From Tubulanus polymorphus (Eukaryota > Nemertea > Palaeonemertea > Tubulaniformes > Tubulanidae): DNA of 64,000 nucleotides. A model generated the notes under the pieces. It saw only the letters and a program-made list of their open reading frames with translations. It was not told the origin of the DNA and ran no database searches. The DNA lies in assembly GCF_964204645.1 (NCBI RefSeq), contig NC_134026.1, positions 19,362,650 through 19,426,649 on the forward strand, given 5' to 3'. Position numbers and translations under genes: made by a program. Shown one piece after another: positions 32,970-43,676 of the stretch. Within the stretch, counting starts at the first letter, position 1, and each line of letters starts with the position of its first letter.

Positions 32970-33213
32970 CAGGCATGGATCCAGAGGCGGGGGTTTAGGG
33001 GTCGTGACCCAATCCCCTGCTCGGCTACTAAAAAAATGTTTTAATCGTTTTGTTGAAGGAATGTACTCAAGACAAAACGGGTGGATAGTACCACATAATC
33101 GGTACCATATCATTTTATGTTTGGCCAAACAATATGCTGTATAATCCCCCTATCATTAGAGTTTTTAGTCAGCAGTTTGAGCCCCTCCCGGAAAAATCCG
33201 CGATCCACGCCTG
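32970..33213. mobile_element. hAT-type MITE
   Basis: CAGGCATGGATCCAGAGGCG at the left end, and CAGGCGTGGATCGCGGATTT on the other strand at the right end. It is directly adjacent to the hairpin at 33214-33249. About 244 bp, no ORF. Confidence 0.6.
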
Positions 33214-33249
33214 CCATGGATGTATAAACTGTAGTTTAAACATCCATGG
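33214..33249. repeat. Short dispersed hairpin, copy 1
   Basis: CCATGGATGT (33214-33223) pairs with ACATCCATGG (33240-33249). One mismatch and six more pairs (TAAACT-type) follow, around a two-base loop. The sequence resembles the hairpin at 38519-38556 (ATCATGGACGTATAA), suggesting a small repeated family. Confidence 0.65.
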
Positions 33250-33611
33250 TTGAACGTTTTCATTTGTAAGCTTAAAAATCCCACTTTCTTCCCAAGTCGT
33301 AGAAAATCTTCCAGTGCCAAACATTTAACAGAGAGACACTGTTTCCTGTACATTTAAAAATAGTCTTCCGGTTTTCAGAATTCCATACTTTTTAACTGGG
33401 CTTTAAGGTTTTGTTGGTTTTGATGATTATTAACTCGGTGTGAGAATGAATTTACTCGATCAATTCAAACACGTAACTACATGAAATATGCTAATTGTTA
33501 TTTATGGTGTTCGAGGTGCAATTGTTAGCTTAGAATTCGCTTGTAATACCGGCCGTATACTGGCCGTACTTGAGATAAAATCCTAGTATGATCATTTTGC
33601 AGCTTTTGTAT

Positions 33612-33876
33612 CAGGGTCGGATTCAGGGGAAATTTTGAGACTTGTAAGTGAAAGTCCATCAAATTTTTGGGTGCCTTTTACATTTGTCATCTAAGCAGAT
33701 TGGTGCATTCCTGTGCATGTTGCCATTTTAGACATCAAAGTGCCCTTTTTGGATGGGATAAATTCTTCGAAATAACCCCTCAGTGCGGGAGTAGGCCTAA
33801 TAATGCCTTTTTGGCATAAAAGTGCCCTTTTGGGATGGGCCAAGTCCTTCAAAATTGGCCCCTGGATCCGCCACTG
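33612..33876. mobile_element. hAT-type MITE
   Basis: CAGGGTCGGATTCAGGGG at the left and CAGTGGCGGATCCAGGGGCC on the other strand at the right. The interior has internally repeated phrases (AAGTGCCCTTTT, TGGGATGG). About 265 bp, non-coding. Confidence 0.65.
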
Positions 33877-35732
33877 GATATGTTATGTTTCAGAACTGGG
33901 GCAGTTCTTCAGAGTTCGAAAGATCCTTAGATTTCTAGCTACGAGTTGAATATTTGGAAATGATTTGGTCTCAAATTTGACTCGAACTGCGGAACTGGGT
34001 TCTTGAGAATGTGTTTATTCATAAACACGTGGATAATTTTGGGCTCCCAAATGAAATAAAAGGCTCGTATGAAATACAATATTATGTACTACATTAGTTA
34101 GTGATATAGTGATACTGTTAGTTATAATCTGTGTTCTCCATATGCTTAGATTTAGACAGGCTGCATTTGGTTCATCGTGGACGCCGAAAGCAAAGCTTCT
34201 GCTAAGGGATTTAGGGTTTGGAAAGTGATGAAGCTTTATTTTGGTTAAATCTGCTATCCATCACATAGACTAGAGTCTTTAATCATGATCACATGAGCGT
34301 TTTTGACCAGGACCAAATTTGGTCCGGGGCAATCATTGACAATAGTGCGAAATGGGTACTATCCTGGTTGATTTGTCCACTAGTGCCAAGTTTTAGCATG
34401 AGGGTCAAATTATTTCATGTGAAATGTTAACTGGTTCTAGAAATGACTTGTTTCACCACAGCATCATTTCGATGGCACGAGTGAACGATTTATCCGTCAA
34501 TGTACCCTATGACTCTGGTTTGGTTCAGGCCAGTTTAACCAAATGGTCGGTGCGATCGCAGCATGTGGTCAAATTACGAAATGAGAGTGATATCGTATAC
34601 ATTGACAGATCATTTGCATAGAACATCATAGACGTCATTTACTAAGATACGAGGGATAGCAGATTTTCTTGGAGAGATGGCTCATTTTCAGGGGGGGGGG
34701 GTGAATATAAGCTGCGATCAAACAGAGACGATTTCCAAATTTGGCCCGTGCCTAATTAGAAAGCGCGCTCACACGCAAGCCATGCCCTCACTCGATACTA
34801 AAATCAACATGAGTGTGGCAGCCCCTTTACAACACCTGCGGAGAACACTGATGATAACGATGAAATCGATTATACATATTGATGATGAGTTAATGGATAA
34901 TTGTTAAATAATATAGTTAGTATCGTATTGTTGAAAATGATATTTTAAATGATAATTTACACGTCACGAGTCGAGAGAGTATTTTACATAAATGTATTAA
35001 TTTTTCATTTTTTCATCTTCCCTATTTACAAGTGAACTGCATTTTCCCCTTTTTTTTCTTTAAACCATATATATAGATTCAACTGCGTGTCGGAGCGCTT
35101 ATTTTCGAAGATTAAGAATTATTATTTTATTTTATTATATAGATATTTACATATATATTAATATATAAACATACATTATGTTTGATAATAGGTTGCTTTC
35201 TCTATAATTGCATAAATATCAATTGAATGAGATTCAATAAATTAGTGGAAAACAGTCAAACTATATTCGAATTCATGTTGTTGTTTTTCTTCATCCTACA
35301 GGACGAACTTGGTTATCGGAGTTAGCAAACCGTGCCGAGCTTTTCTGAAGGGCAGTTCTGTTTCAAGAAAAAGGGCACCTTTTCACCATAAAAGGGGCAC
35401 TTTCTTATTGAAAAAGGGCAGCTATCTTAAATAAGAAGTGCCCTGAAGTACCTGAATAAATCATTTGAGAATTGATTACTTTTCATTTTCCAAAAAAAAC
35501 ACGAAAATTGTATCCAAATTTCGAAAAATCATTAGGCCTACCCAAATCTTTCTAATTAAACTGACTTTTTGAAGGGCGCTTTGAACATTTTAGGGCCTTC
35601 GTTCGCTAACCCCGAACCCCCTTGGTACGGGGTCTGTTCAGTCGACTATTTGCGACTTAAATGAAACAGAATTTCGGTTAGTCGGACATGGCCGACTTCG
35701 CGATTGAGCACGGTCGCTGTCATTCGGACATA

Positions 35733-36223
35733 CAGTAAAACCGACCCTCCGACTGTAGCCCGTCTAAAATCTAAAAATCCGACATCGAATAATTCGAATT
35801 TTCAGCCTTTTTTCCCGAAAACTACGACTTGACAATAATTTCTGTGAACGGAAAAATCAAATCAACATCTACGAGAATTGATTCAAAAACCTTGAAATAT
35901 TTCGGATTAAAGTTTCTATTCTAATTCACTAACCACAACTAGAATATCGACTGTTGACATGTCTGGTCGATTTTAAGCAAGGAACAGGGAACAAATCAAA
36001 CGGCAATGGAAAGTCAGTAACCCTCCGACATTCGGTGAGTGATTTAAACTAATTTTATTTTGGGACGAGGAAAGATACGAGATAGGCGAGTCTCCGCCTT
36101 ATTAAATCCGACGTTGGAATATAAATTTCTTTTGAGAAAGAGAAGGAAAAATCGGGACCATCAATATTCATCCGATATAAGCGAACATCAGACTCGCCGA
36201 TCCGACTTATGCGAGGTTTACTG
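35733..36223. mobile_element. Tc1/pogo-type MITE nested in family C
   Basis: Ends CAGTAAAACC at 35733 and GGTTTACTG at 36215-36223 are inverted, with TA just outside the left end. Internal TCCGAC-AT-rich motifs recur near both ends (TCCGACATCGAATAATTCG; TCCGACTTATGCGAGG). No transposase frame is present. Confidence 0.7.
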
Positions 36224-36273
36224 ATGTTCCAAGATGGCCGATGTTATACGTTGGTGCGTGCGTTCGGTTATTA

Positions 36274-36320
36274 GCTCCGACCAGGGAGGTGGGAGTCACT
36301 CCCACCTCCCTGCTCCGACC
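36274..36320. repeat. 29-bp perfect palindrome flanked by 9-bp direct repeats
   Basis: GCTCCGACC occurs at 36274-36282 and 36312-36320. Between them, 36283-36311 is AGGGAGGTGGGAGT, one C, and the exact reverse complement ACTCCCACCTCCCT. The homologous position in the 39484-39711 copy has a single TTCCGACC and no palindrome, so this is an insertion. Confidence 0.9.
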
Positions 36321-36971
36321 AATAGTCGACACTGGTTTTCGAATTTGGTCGTGTGCTCTGCTGGATCCAGTTTCACGAAATAGATAACCTCAAACTATGT
36401 GCGTGTATGTATGTTAAATTTTTCAAAATGGCGGCCATCTTTTAAACGGCCCAGATGAGTGGGTACCCCTTCTGAAATTGAAGCCATATATGTTACCATC
36501 AAGGCTGAAAATTTCATGAAATCCTCATAATGAGCAGTATCATTCTGAAAGTTGGGATCTGGGAGCAGACTATCTGGCTTTGGTCGCTAATTGTTGAAAT
36601 TACGCCGCCGAAACATAAGCCAATAACAAAAGCAAATAGCTTATTGAAGCCTGATTTCCAAAGTTGATTGTGATTATTTCTACTTCTCGCCTGAGAATTT
36701 CCTCGTCTGCGCAAAACATTGAAAGCGGCTTTTGTGCGTCTTTTCCGCCATTTAATAACACTTCCCTAAATCTAGATTACCATAGCTGGACTGTATGCAG
36801 TAACGTTTACTGAAGACTTAACAATAGTACAATGTAAACCCATTTCAGCGCTCTCAGAGAGGGGTTACTACTGCCTGCTAGCCGGGTGACAGTTGAATAA
36901 CTGGGACGTTAGTGAACACACATAATATATATACCGGGTATTACAAGAGAACTTGAAATATATACACAAAA

Positions 36972-39900
36972 ATGGCATCGATTGATTTGTCTGGAAATTG
37001 GAAACTAGATCGAAACAGCGAAAATATCGATGATTTCTGGAATTTTTTATCTGAGGGTACGTACGCGTTGGGAATTCCTCAAGCGAAGGAATTATTAACT
37101 ACCTCAAGTAGATTCTAACTTGCTTTTTGCCTGCTCAGAAATGCGGCTTAGCAAAAAACAATCATTCATGATATCATTGAATATTTATGTTTGATATAAG
37201 AATGAAAATCTTTTTGGTAGGATTGTTGTTTCTATTGTATAGATTGTGCGTTAATGGTATTTGGTCTAACTTGTAAAATTCTGGTTTTTCGTTCAATTTC
37301 TGCAATTTCTCTAACCTGTGTGTATCTTTTAACTTTTCTGTATGGTCTGATACGATAAATAGATAGATGAATAAAAAGTTTAATTTACTTTTTTCAAAGA
37401 CTAGACATATGTAAGTGAAGTGATTATCGAGGGCCGAGCTGTGGAGTTTATTTACATCCATGTACCAGTCTTTCTAAAAATGAGACTTAAGCTAAGTTCA
37501 GGTCGACTACAACCCCATCATATAATCGAAACGGCCTGCGATTTTATCATCGGGAACCGTTTCGACATGAGTTTGTTTACGATCGCGGCGAATCGAGGCC
37601 TTTATCGCTTCCGTATACCACCTGAGTGTTCCTACGACGTTGCTACCAACGAATCGGCAATGATGTCACGTGATCGGGTCGTAAGTCGACCTGAGGTTAG
37701 CTTAGAAGCCGGAATCGCAAGGATAGAGCAAGTTCATTTTTCTAAGACCCGATCAGATCGTCGTAGCCAATCAGCGACGAGTTATGCGTCACATGACCTT
37801 TAGACTCGGTGACAAACGAATCACCAAACGGCGATTACGTGTTTACTACCGCAGTTCTTACGACGATTGGGACGTAAGTCGACCTGAGCTTATAAGCTCG
37901 TGTCGACTTACGACCCAGAAGTATTGGAAAATGCAAAAGCCATTTTACTGTTTCCGGAGTGATGTGTGCCAAGCGAGTACTGGAAACACATGGGTCCAGT
38001 TCCTCTAACTCACAACTGTGGAACTGGGTCATGGTGACTGGAAACTGTAAAGCGTGTAGTCTAGCTAGGATAGACTACACCCTTCCCGTTGATAAGTTAT
38101 TCTGATAGGCAGACCCATTGTGCGTTTAAATTTATTTCGGTCAGTTCTACATTTACTTTCAGGCGCCAGTTTTATCCAGCGCCAAAAACTAAACGTAGCG
38201 AAAAAGTTTAAACCAGCCTGCGTTATTTTACAAAACGGGAACCATATCCGAATCGAAACGAAAGCGTTGAAAACGATGACCGACGAATATGACATAGGTG
38301 TGCCTGTCGAAACAGAACAGATTGGAGCAAAATATAAAGTAATTATATTTTAGAAAATTCTTTGCATTCAACTGTATCCTCAGCAATTTCATATATAACA
38401 CCTAATCAAACACAAATAAATGTGTACATAATCCAGATTCTTTCCAGTTTTTGGTGAAGCCTGCCTCAATTTTATGGGTTTTATATATGGCCATATTTGT
38501 GTAATTCAAACTGCATCAGATCATGGACGTATAAACTATATTATACGTCCATGATCAGATCAGTGAAGATGTTTGTTATCAGAAATATGCAAGTCAATGC
38601 AGTCTCGACTTCTCGAAAATTCTAATTTCTGAGGTTAAAGGCGAAAATATAGAATGTTATTGTCGAGTCAGCAATAAATCGATAGCTTTCACGCCAGCTC
38701 GTTCAATATATTTTTGACATTCGTTCAACCTTTGACATTAAGTACGCGTGCTGCAGGCAAAAATAACTGTCAATTCCACGTTTTTTCCATTCACGACGAA
38801 TTATCAAAATTAGAATGAGTTGCTATTAGAGGAATCTTGCAAAATATTGAAATGCACCTTTTCAAAACTCAGTGTCCTATGTCAGAATTCTTTGAATAAT
38901 TCACCGCACAATTCTGCTTCACAGATCTTCTTCCCGTTGAGACCTCTTTAGCGTGATTCAACCTGCAATTCTTGATGATCTATTTTAAAACTTGGTATGG
39001 GGATTGGGGAAGGTATGATGGCTGATTCGGGCCAAACTAAAAACATTTTCTGTACGGCTAGAGCAACGATAGAAAAAATTTCAAACATTTTGGTTTTCTC
39101 GTGCGAGAAAAGAAAACATTTTGGTTTTCTCGCGCGAGAAAATTTTTTTATCGTTGCTCTAGCCGTACAAAAAATTTTTTTAGTATGGCCCGAATCAGCC
39201 ACCATAGGAAGGTGAGATGTCCACCCTATTAAAAAATGGAGGTCATCGGCCATCAAATATGGCCGCCAGAGCAGCCATCTTGAATTTCTTAGCATGATAT
39301 AGCCTATAATTCTTGATGGATATCCATGAAATGTGATGTGAGAGAAAAGACAGGTTTATCAATTCCGGACTTTAACCTTACTTTTTTTAAATTTTTGTTC
39401 GGCAAAATCAGCAGTTTTGCACGTTTTTGAAGTTTTTATGTTTTGAATCTTGTCTTAAGGTTTGGCATGTATCCCATGACCCGGGTCTATTTCGGTTTTC
39501 GTAGCTAGTCGACTAGTGGTCGGAACTAATAACCGAACGCACCAGAGTTCGGTCGTAGCGTATTTCACAGTGTCGGCCATCTTGGAAATGGGTCGGAACT
39601 ACAGCGACCGTGCTCAATACCGTGGTCGACCATTTCCGGACTATAGTTCCGACTAACGGACGTTTCATTTAGTTCGACTATAGTCGACTAACTCCGATAA
39701 ACCGAAGTTCGCCCTGGCATCACAAGAAAAGTGGGTCGATCAAAAACAAGATGGCCGTCTTGTGACCTTCTTTTGTAAAAAAAATTGTAGCTTATGACAT
39801 GTTCTATGAGTTTCAAGATGATTCATTACTATACATGTTCACCAGGAGGCATTAAATTTTGAAATTATCTGATTATCGGGCTTTCCAGACCTCTTGCCAA

Positions 39901-40316
39901 GTGGGTATGGTTTCCCTGGATTCGTAGTTTCCAATGGTATTCTTTTTCATATTCAGGCTACAGCAAGTTGGGAAGACAATAAATTGAAAACTGATATGGT
40001 CCCCAACGGCGATAAAGGTTTCAGCCACATGATCTATAGAGAATTGGTAGACGATGAGTTGGTGCTAGTAAGTGACAAACTACTCGACGACGACATAAGC
40101 AAAATGATCAAAGAATTTTTTGGAATTTTCACAAATACAAAATCTCGGTCCTATGGCCATATTTGCGTTATTCGACTGCAACTATTTGCTTCGGATATTT
40201 GCCGGCACGTACTCATTGTCCAGATGTTTATATTTATGCTTTTACTCTTTTTTCAGAATATCGTCGTGCCGTCAAAAAATGTCAATGTGAAGCGATATTT
40301 CAAAAGGCAGGGCTAG
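36972..40316 (+). CDS. Divergent fatty-acid-binding protein family member
   Basis: Exons 36972-37056, 38163-38338, 39957-40067 and 40257-40316, phases 1, 0 and 0, encode 143 aa. Exon layout and phases match the upstream paralogue. The start MASIDLSGNWKLDRNSENID aligns with its N-terminal signature. The third exon retains YRELVDDELVL, including the Arg of the ligand triad, but the second is poorly conserved. The last exon ends VVPSKNVNVKRYFKRQG: the family's Cys-Thr-Arg-x-Tyr becomes V-K-R-Y-F, keeping Arg but losing Cys and the terminal Tyr. Length is normal for the family, without the tail of the paralogue. A TATA-like run lies at about 36923-36935 and a poly(A) signal at 40377-40382. Family call is firm from structure and N-terminus; ligand binding is uncertain. 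Confidence 0.82.
37869..37916. repeat. 48-bp near-perfect palindrome with GTCGAC cores
   Basis: Two 24-base arms differ at three positions; each has CGTAAGTCGAC. A related GTCGTAAGTCGACCTGAG occurs at about 37679-37696 and an inverted partner TTCAGGTCGACTAC at about 37497-37510, so the FABP2 intron 1 region 37490-37916 is built of nested inverted repeats. Confidence 0.8.
38519..38556. repeat. Short dispersed hairpin, copy 2
   Basis: GATCATGGACGTATAA (38519-38534) is exactly reverse-complemented at 38541-38556 around a six-base loop. Same type as 33214-33249. It lies in the second intron of FABP gene 2. Confidence 0.85.
39015..39205. mobile_element. Palindromic MITE of ~190 bp
   Basis: ATGATGGCTGATTCGGGCC at 39015 is matched inverted by GGCCCGAATCAGCCACCAT at 39187-39205. 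Further inside, GTACGGCTAGAGCAACGATA pairs with TATCGTTGCTCTAGCCGTAC, and a TTTTCTCGTGCGAGAAAA hairpin forms the centre. Because it is a palindrome, both strands show similar short frames; neither is a gene. A solo end matching all 19 terminal bases is at 61147-61165. Confidence 0.88.
39340..39930 (+). repeat. Repeat family A copy in FABP2 intron 3, interrupted by a MITE
   Basis: Left part GGCAAAATCAGCAGTTTTGC onward and right part CATCACAAGAAAAGTGGGTC to CAAGTGGGTATGGTTTCCCT are family A. Between them 39484-39711 is a family C element. The family A left boundary is approximate. Confidence 0.6.
39484..39711. mobile_element. Family C MITE, uninterrupted copy
   Basis: Imperfect terminal inverted repeats of about 36 bp: TTCGGTTTTCGTAGCTAGTC at the left and TTCGGTTTATCGGAGTTAGT on the other strand at the right, both followed by GACTA. 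It lies inside a family A copy and is the reference for the split copy at 35636-36340. Confidence 0.75.
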
Positions 40317-40376
40317 TATTAGTGCACGCACGTTCCGATCATAACGGAAAGTATTTGTGTTGCTAAGTTCGTTATA

Positions 40377-40382
40377 AATAAA
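40377..40382 (+). terminator. Poly(A) signal of FABP gene 2
   Basis: AATAAA 61 bases after the stop codon, at a typical distance for a compact 3'UTR. Confidence 0.7.
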
Positions 40383-41371
40383 CGATGCATCTTTAATTGA
40401 TTAAAACAAAATGTGGAATTCAGTTTTCTAGATCGTGTCAGTCTTAGAAGAAGTAGAAACGCCACAAAAAGGAAATCTATAGAAATGATTTTTTTGAGAT
40501 AATGATGTTTGGAATCAATAGTTCGAGTCAATTTCGAAACTTTATAAAAATCTTAAGCTTTTCTTTCCGGTTATGTATACACACAATGGAGCATTTTATC
40601 TATGACATTTATGCGGATTTTCGTATGTTTCTAGTTATTTTTAGAAAAAAAAGAACTCACTTGGGCTAATTTTTACAGTTCGTACAAAGCTTCCCATGTT
40701 GGGTTCAGTACTATCTCGCCTACATGAGTGAAACATCATATCGGTTGCAATGAAACATGTTTCATGGAACAAACTGCTGAACTTTGATATCTCCCATTCA
40801 AAACTATCCCCTTTTTCCAGTGTCAGTCTGTTGCATGAATCAAGTTATGGTTGGTTTTTCATAGACAAAGTGACTGGCTAATTCAATGTAAGAAAAATCC
40901 ACATTACAAAGATAAACATACTCGGGTCTTTCTATAATCAAGTTTTGGTTTATGAAACCGATCACTCTAATCAATCCAAATTGTTCTATATCTCCCATTT
41001 GATGAATTGACAACAACATGCAATATGGATTCACGGAAAAGAAAATAACTGCGAAGATTGGACCCAAGACGTAAATATTGCTTAATTAAGATGACTAAAG
41101 CATTATTCAGTATACTTGAGAAAGCAAGAGGAAAACAAAAAATCTCAAAACTAGATTTTAAATTTCGGAATTTAATTCCATAAGAACGAATAAATTATAC
41201 ACGGTGAAGGTAAAATGTCTAACATGTGTGTACGGCATTACAATATATTACTAAATTCATTGATGATTTATGTATATATTTACTCGGTAGTACATAACGA
41301 AGCACCTAGAAAGGCACTTATGAAGGCACGACGAATTGAAAACCAATGGAGTGTAAATCAGAAAAAAAGAA
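40383..41371. other. Convergent intergenic spacer
   Basis: About 1 kb of AT-rich DNA between the convergent ends of FABP gene 2 (+) and the SH3 gene (-). No gene, repeat or clear structure was recognised. Confidence 0.6.
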
Positions 41372-43676
41372 CTATACAAGAGTTCCGGCGCTCTCGTGAC
41401 AGGGATTCGTCAGTTTTTGTGGCAACAAATTCGAAATGCTTTCGTTCGGGTCGTATCGGTATATTTCTACTTCCGGTTCCCAGTAGACGTTACGCATGCG
41501 CAGTCGCATCGCTTTCGCCAACGGAGCGTTGATGTTGAGGCTCGATTCGTGCCACGAGCTTCTGTTCGAGTTTTTCTTTTTGTACGATTTTAAGTCCGCG
41601 TTTTTAAGTAGTTTCGAAAATCTTCCCGCCACGCAGTCGCTATTCAAATAACAGCGCGTCTGCTGATCCAACGCTTCGGCCATGCCTTTGATATTAACCG
41701 ACCGATTCGACTGGCGATTTTCGATATCGACATTATGAGAATTAGCAGGCAGATTAGAGTCGTCGTTCTGCTGATCGATGTTTAAGTCATTTTCAACCGC
41801 GTTATTCGATCGTTCCGTTGAGCTGGTATCGACCGCGTTACCATTTTCTGTGGCGCTTCTGGTTTGCTGCTGATAAGTGCAATGGTTTTTAATCGATATC
41901 GATTGCCGGCTCGTAGTATATTTATCAACATCTATAGACGGATTGACTGCTACACCGGTGACAGTCGGACTAGATTGTAACTTTTTGATTTGTAATGGGG
42001 CGTCGCCGCCGGGACTTCGCAAACCGATCGGTGATGGGGTACGCCTTTTTAAACATTGTTCTGACGATTGCAATTTTCCCTGAATATTATCACGAGAATT
42101 CACTAAGTTTTCATTTGGTGCGATATTTTGTTTGTGGTCATTCATAACGGCCCGACTATTTTCGAAATCGCGTTCGCGGTTATTAGTGACGGAGAGACCG
42201 GCTATTCCAACACATTTACCGTAGGTGAAGCTTTTACGGGCGCAGCTCGGGGTCGTGGCGGTGACCGAAGCGGCGTTGTATTGCACCGGCTTTGACACGA
42301 CGATACTGGCGTTCGTGAAGGACGGTTTACGGTGCAACGAAGGAAGACTAGCGCGCCGTTTGAGCCGGGGTTGAGTCGAGCTCAATCGTCGCAGATCCGT
42401 CTGCGAAGCCCATGATTTTTCACGAGGCGCATCTTCTGCCGACGGTACGGCTGTTCTCGACGATACCAATTTCGTAAGATCGACGCATGAATTTGCCTTT
42501 TTTCGTTCCGTTAAGTCGCCCAGACCTACTCGGTCATTTCTGCAATCATTTACAAACGAAGGCGTTGTCACAGATTGTTTTAGCTTTCTGTTAACGGCTG
42601 TACTGACACGGTTAACATCCTTGCGGTCGAACGCGGCGGTAACGAATTCGTGCACCGAATCCACGCTTCCGCATCGCTTCATCGTCGTCGGTGACAGGTT
42701 CTTGTCTCCGACGGCGGAAGAGGTGAAACAATTCAGTCGAGGCGAGACCCGTCGTTGAAGTTCTCGCAGGTCCTCCTCGCTCGAATCGCTAGATGGCAGA
42801 GACGCGCGCCTCGCTAACTTTATTGCTTTACAGACCCCGGATGAGCACACGTGACCATGCCCGCATCTGCCGGAACAAGAATCGTTCACATTTTTACCCG
42901 TTTCATCGCCATTTATTTTAGAATCGTTGAAAACATGCTGCGTGCTCCTCATTGGAAGAAGCGTTCGGGATTCTCGCGCGGTTTGAATAGTTTTATCGTT
43001 GGTCCCGTTCGTGATTTCGCGTTTAGGCGCGGCCGCGCACGGATAGGATTTCGCGAACGTTTTAACGATACCGGTAGTTGGAACCGTTAACCGATGCCGC
43101 GGTTGATGGTGCTGCGATTTCATTTCTTCCATCTTTCTCTCGAGCACGGTCTGCAATTGCGTCCGTTGCGACGGCGTGTAATTCTTATTTAACTTATTCA
43201 CTTTCATCAACGTGCTTTTTATTCGACAGGCGCTGTCCGGCGACCGGGCGCTTTTATCTCCGCTATCCGTCGACTCGGAGTCGTAGTCCGTACTAGCGAT
43301 CGAGCTTTCCAGGCCACTATCTGTATCGTTATCTGCCATGAGTTTATCACTTCCAACATCTACATTATCCGCTAAACCGGCGCTGTGGTTATTTCGCGTA
43401 TCTTCTACACATCCGAAGCTGACGTTGTTCACTTTTCGAGTATCGTGGCGATCCAGTAAACGGCAATATTTTAGCGGAATGTATCCCTCTTGGTTTCGCG
43501 AGTTTTTCACGTACAGCCAGCCTCTTATTTCGCCGTGCACGGCTACCATCTCGCCGGCGAAAACGTTTATCTCCGTCTCTTCTTGAGGCGTGAAGTCGTA
43601 CAGGACTTCCGCGGCGACGAACCGGGCTTCTCGGCCTGTTGCTGATTTCATTTGCGTCATCATCGGTCCCAGCGAC
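41372..43676 (-). CDS. SH3-domain protein, large 3'-terminal exon
   Basis: An open frame of 768 codons runs from a splice acceptor (TTTTGCAG, - strand, ending at 43677) to TAG at 41372-41374. It is open upstream of the first Met at 43661-43663, and the exon begins with the third base of a codon, so earlier coding exons are possible but were not identified. One SH3 domain spans about residues 15-72 from that Met: VLYDFTPQEETEINVFAGEM (the ALYDF motif as VLYDF), then the RGWLYVKN tryptophan, then GYIPLKYC (the G-x-[IV]-P-x-N/K-Y element). SH3 domains bind proline-rich peptides. The remaining ~690 residues are disordered, rich in Ser, Asn and Arg, with acidic TDSGLESS and several R-x-x-S sites such as RRASLPS. 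The tail VYWEPEVEIYRYDPNES looks constrained. I do not recognise the family. A cytoplasmic adaptor is the likeliest role. Confidence 0.75.

Larger units (their letters stand above)
35636..36340. mobile_element. GTCGAC-type MITE (family C), copy interrupted by a second MITE
   Basis: The outer parts 35636-35732 and 36224-36340 are, on the - strand, colinear with the uninterrupted copy at 39484-39711: GGTCGGAGCTAATAACCGAA, CGGCCATCTTGGAA, CAGCGACCGTGCTCAAT, GTTTCATTTAAGTCG and TAGTCGACT follow in the same order. The 490 bases between are a different element (35733-36223). Confidence 0.8.
26849..36971. other. 3'UTR of FABP gene 1 and ~9.4 kb spacer without a recognisable gene
   Basis: No frame with plausible splice sites and protein-like composition was found on either strand. 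The stretch contains a TTA-rich microsatellite (about 27318-27350), G-runs (30368-30379 and 34691-34701), three hAT-type MITEs (30421, 32970, 33612), a hairpin (33214-33249) and a nested MITE complex (35636-36340). The TATA-like run at 36923-36935 precedes the next gene. Confidence 0.6.

Noticed and set aside
34677-34907. 76-codon + strand frame near a G-run
   Set aside because: Short, starts at the poly-G tract, no homology recognised and no splice context.
37420-37803. 127-codon + strand frame in FABP2 intron 1
   Set aside because: Composed of inverted repeats with GTCGAC cores; no protein-like conservation, no splice sites.
38948-39295. 115-codon - strand frame and a similar 72-codon + strand frame
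   Set aside because: Both are products of the palindromic MITE at 39015-39205, which explains why the two strands encode similar peptides.
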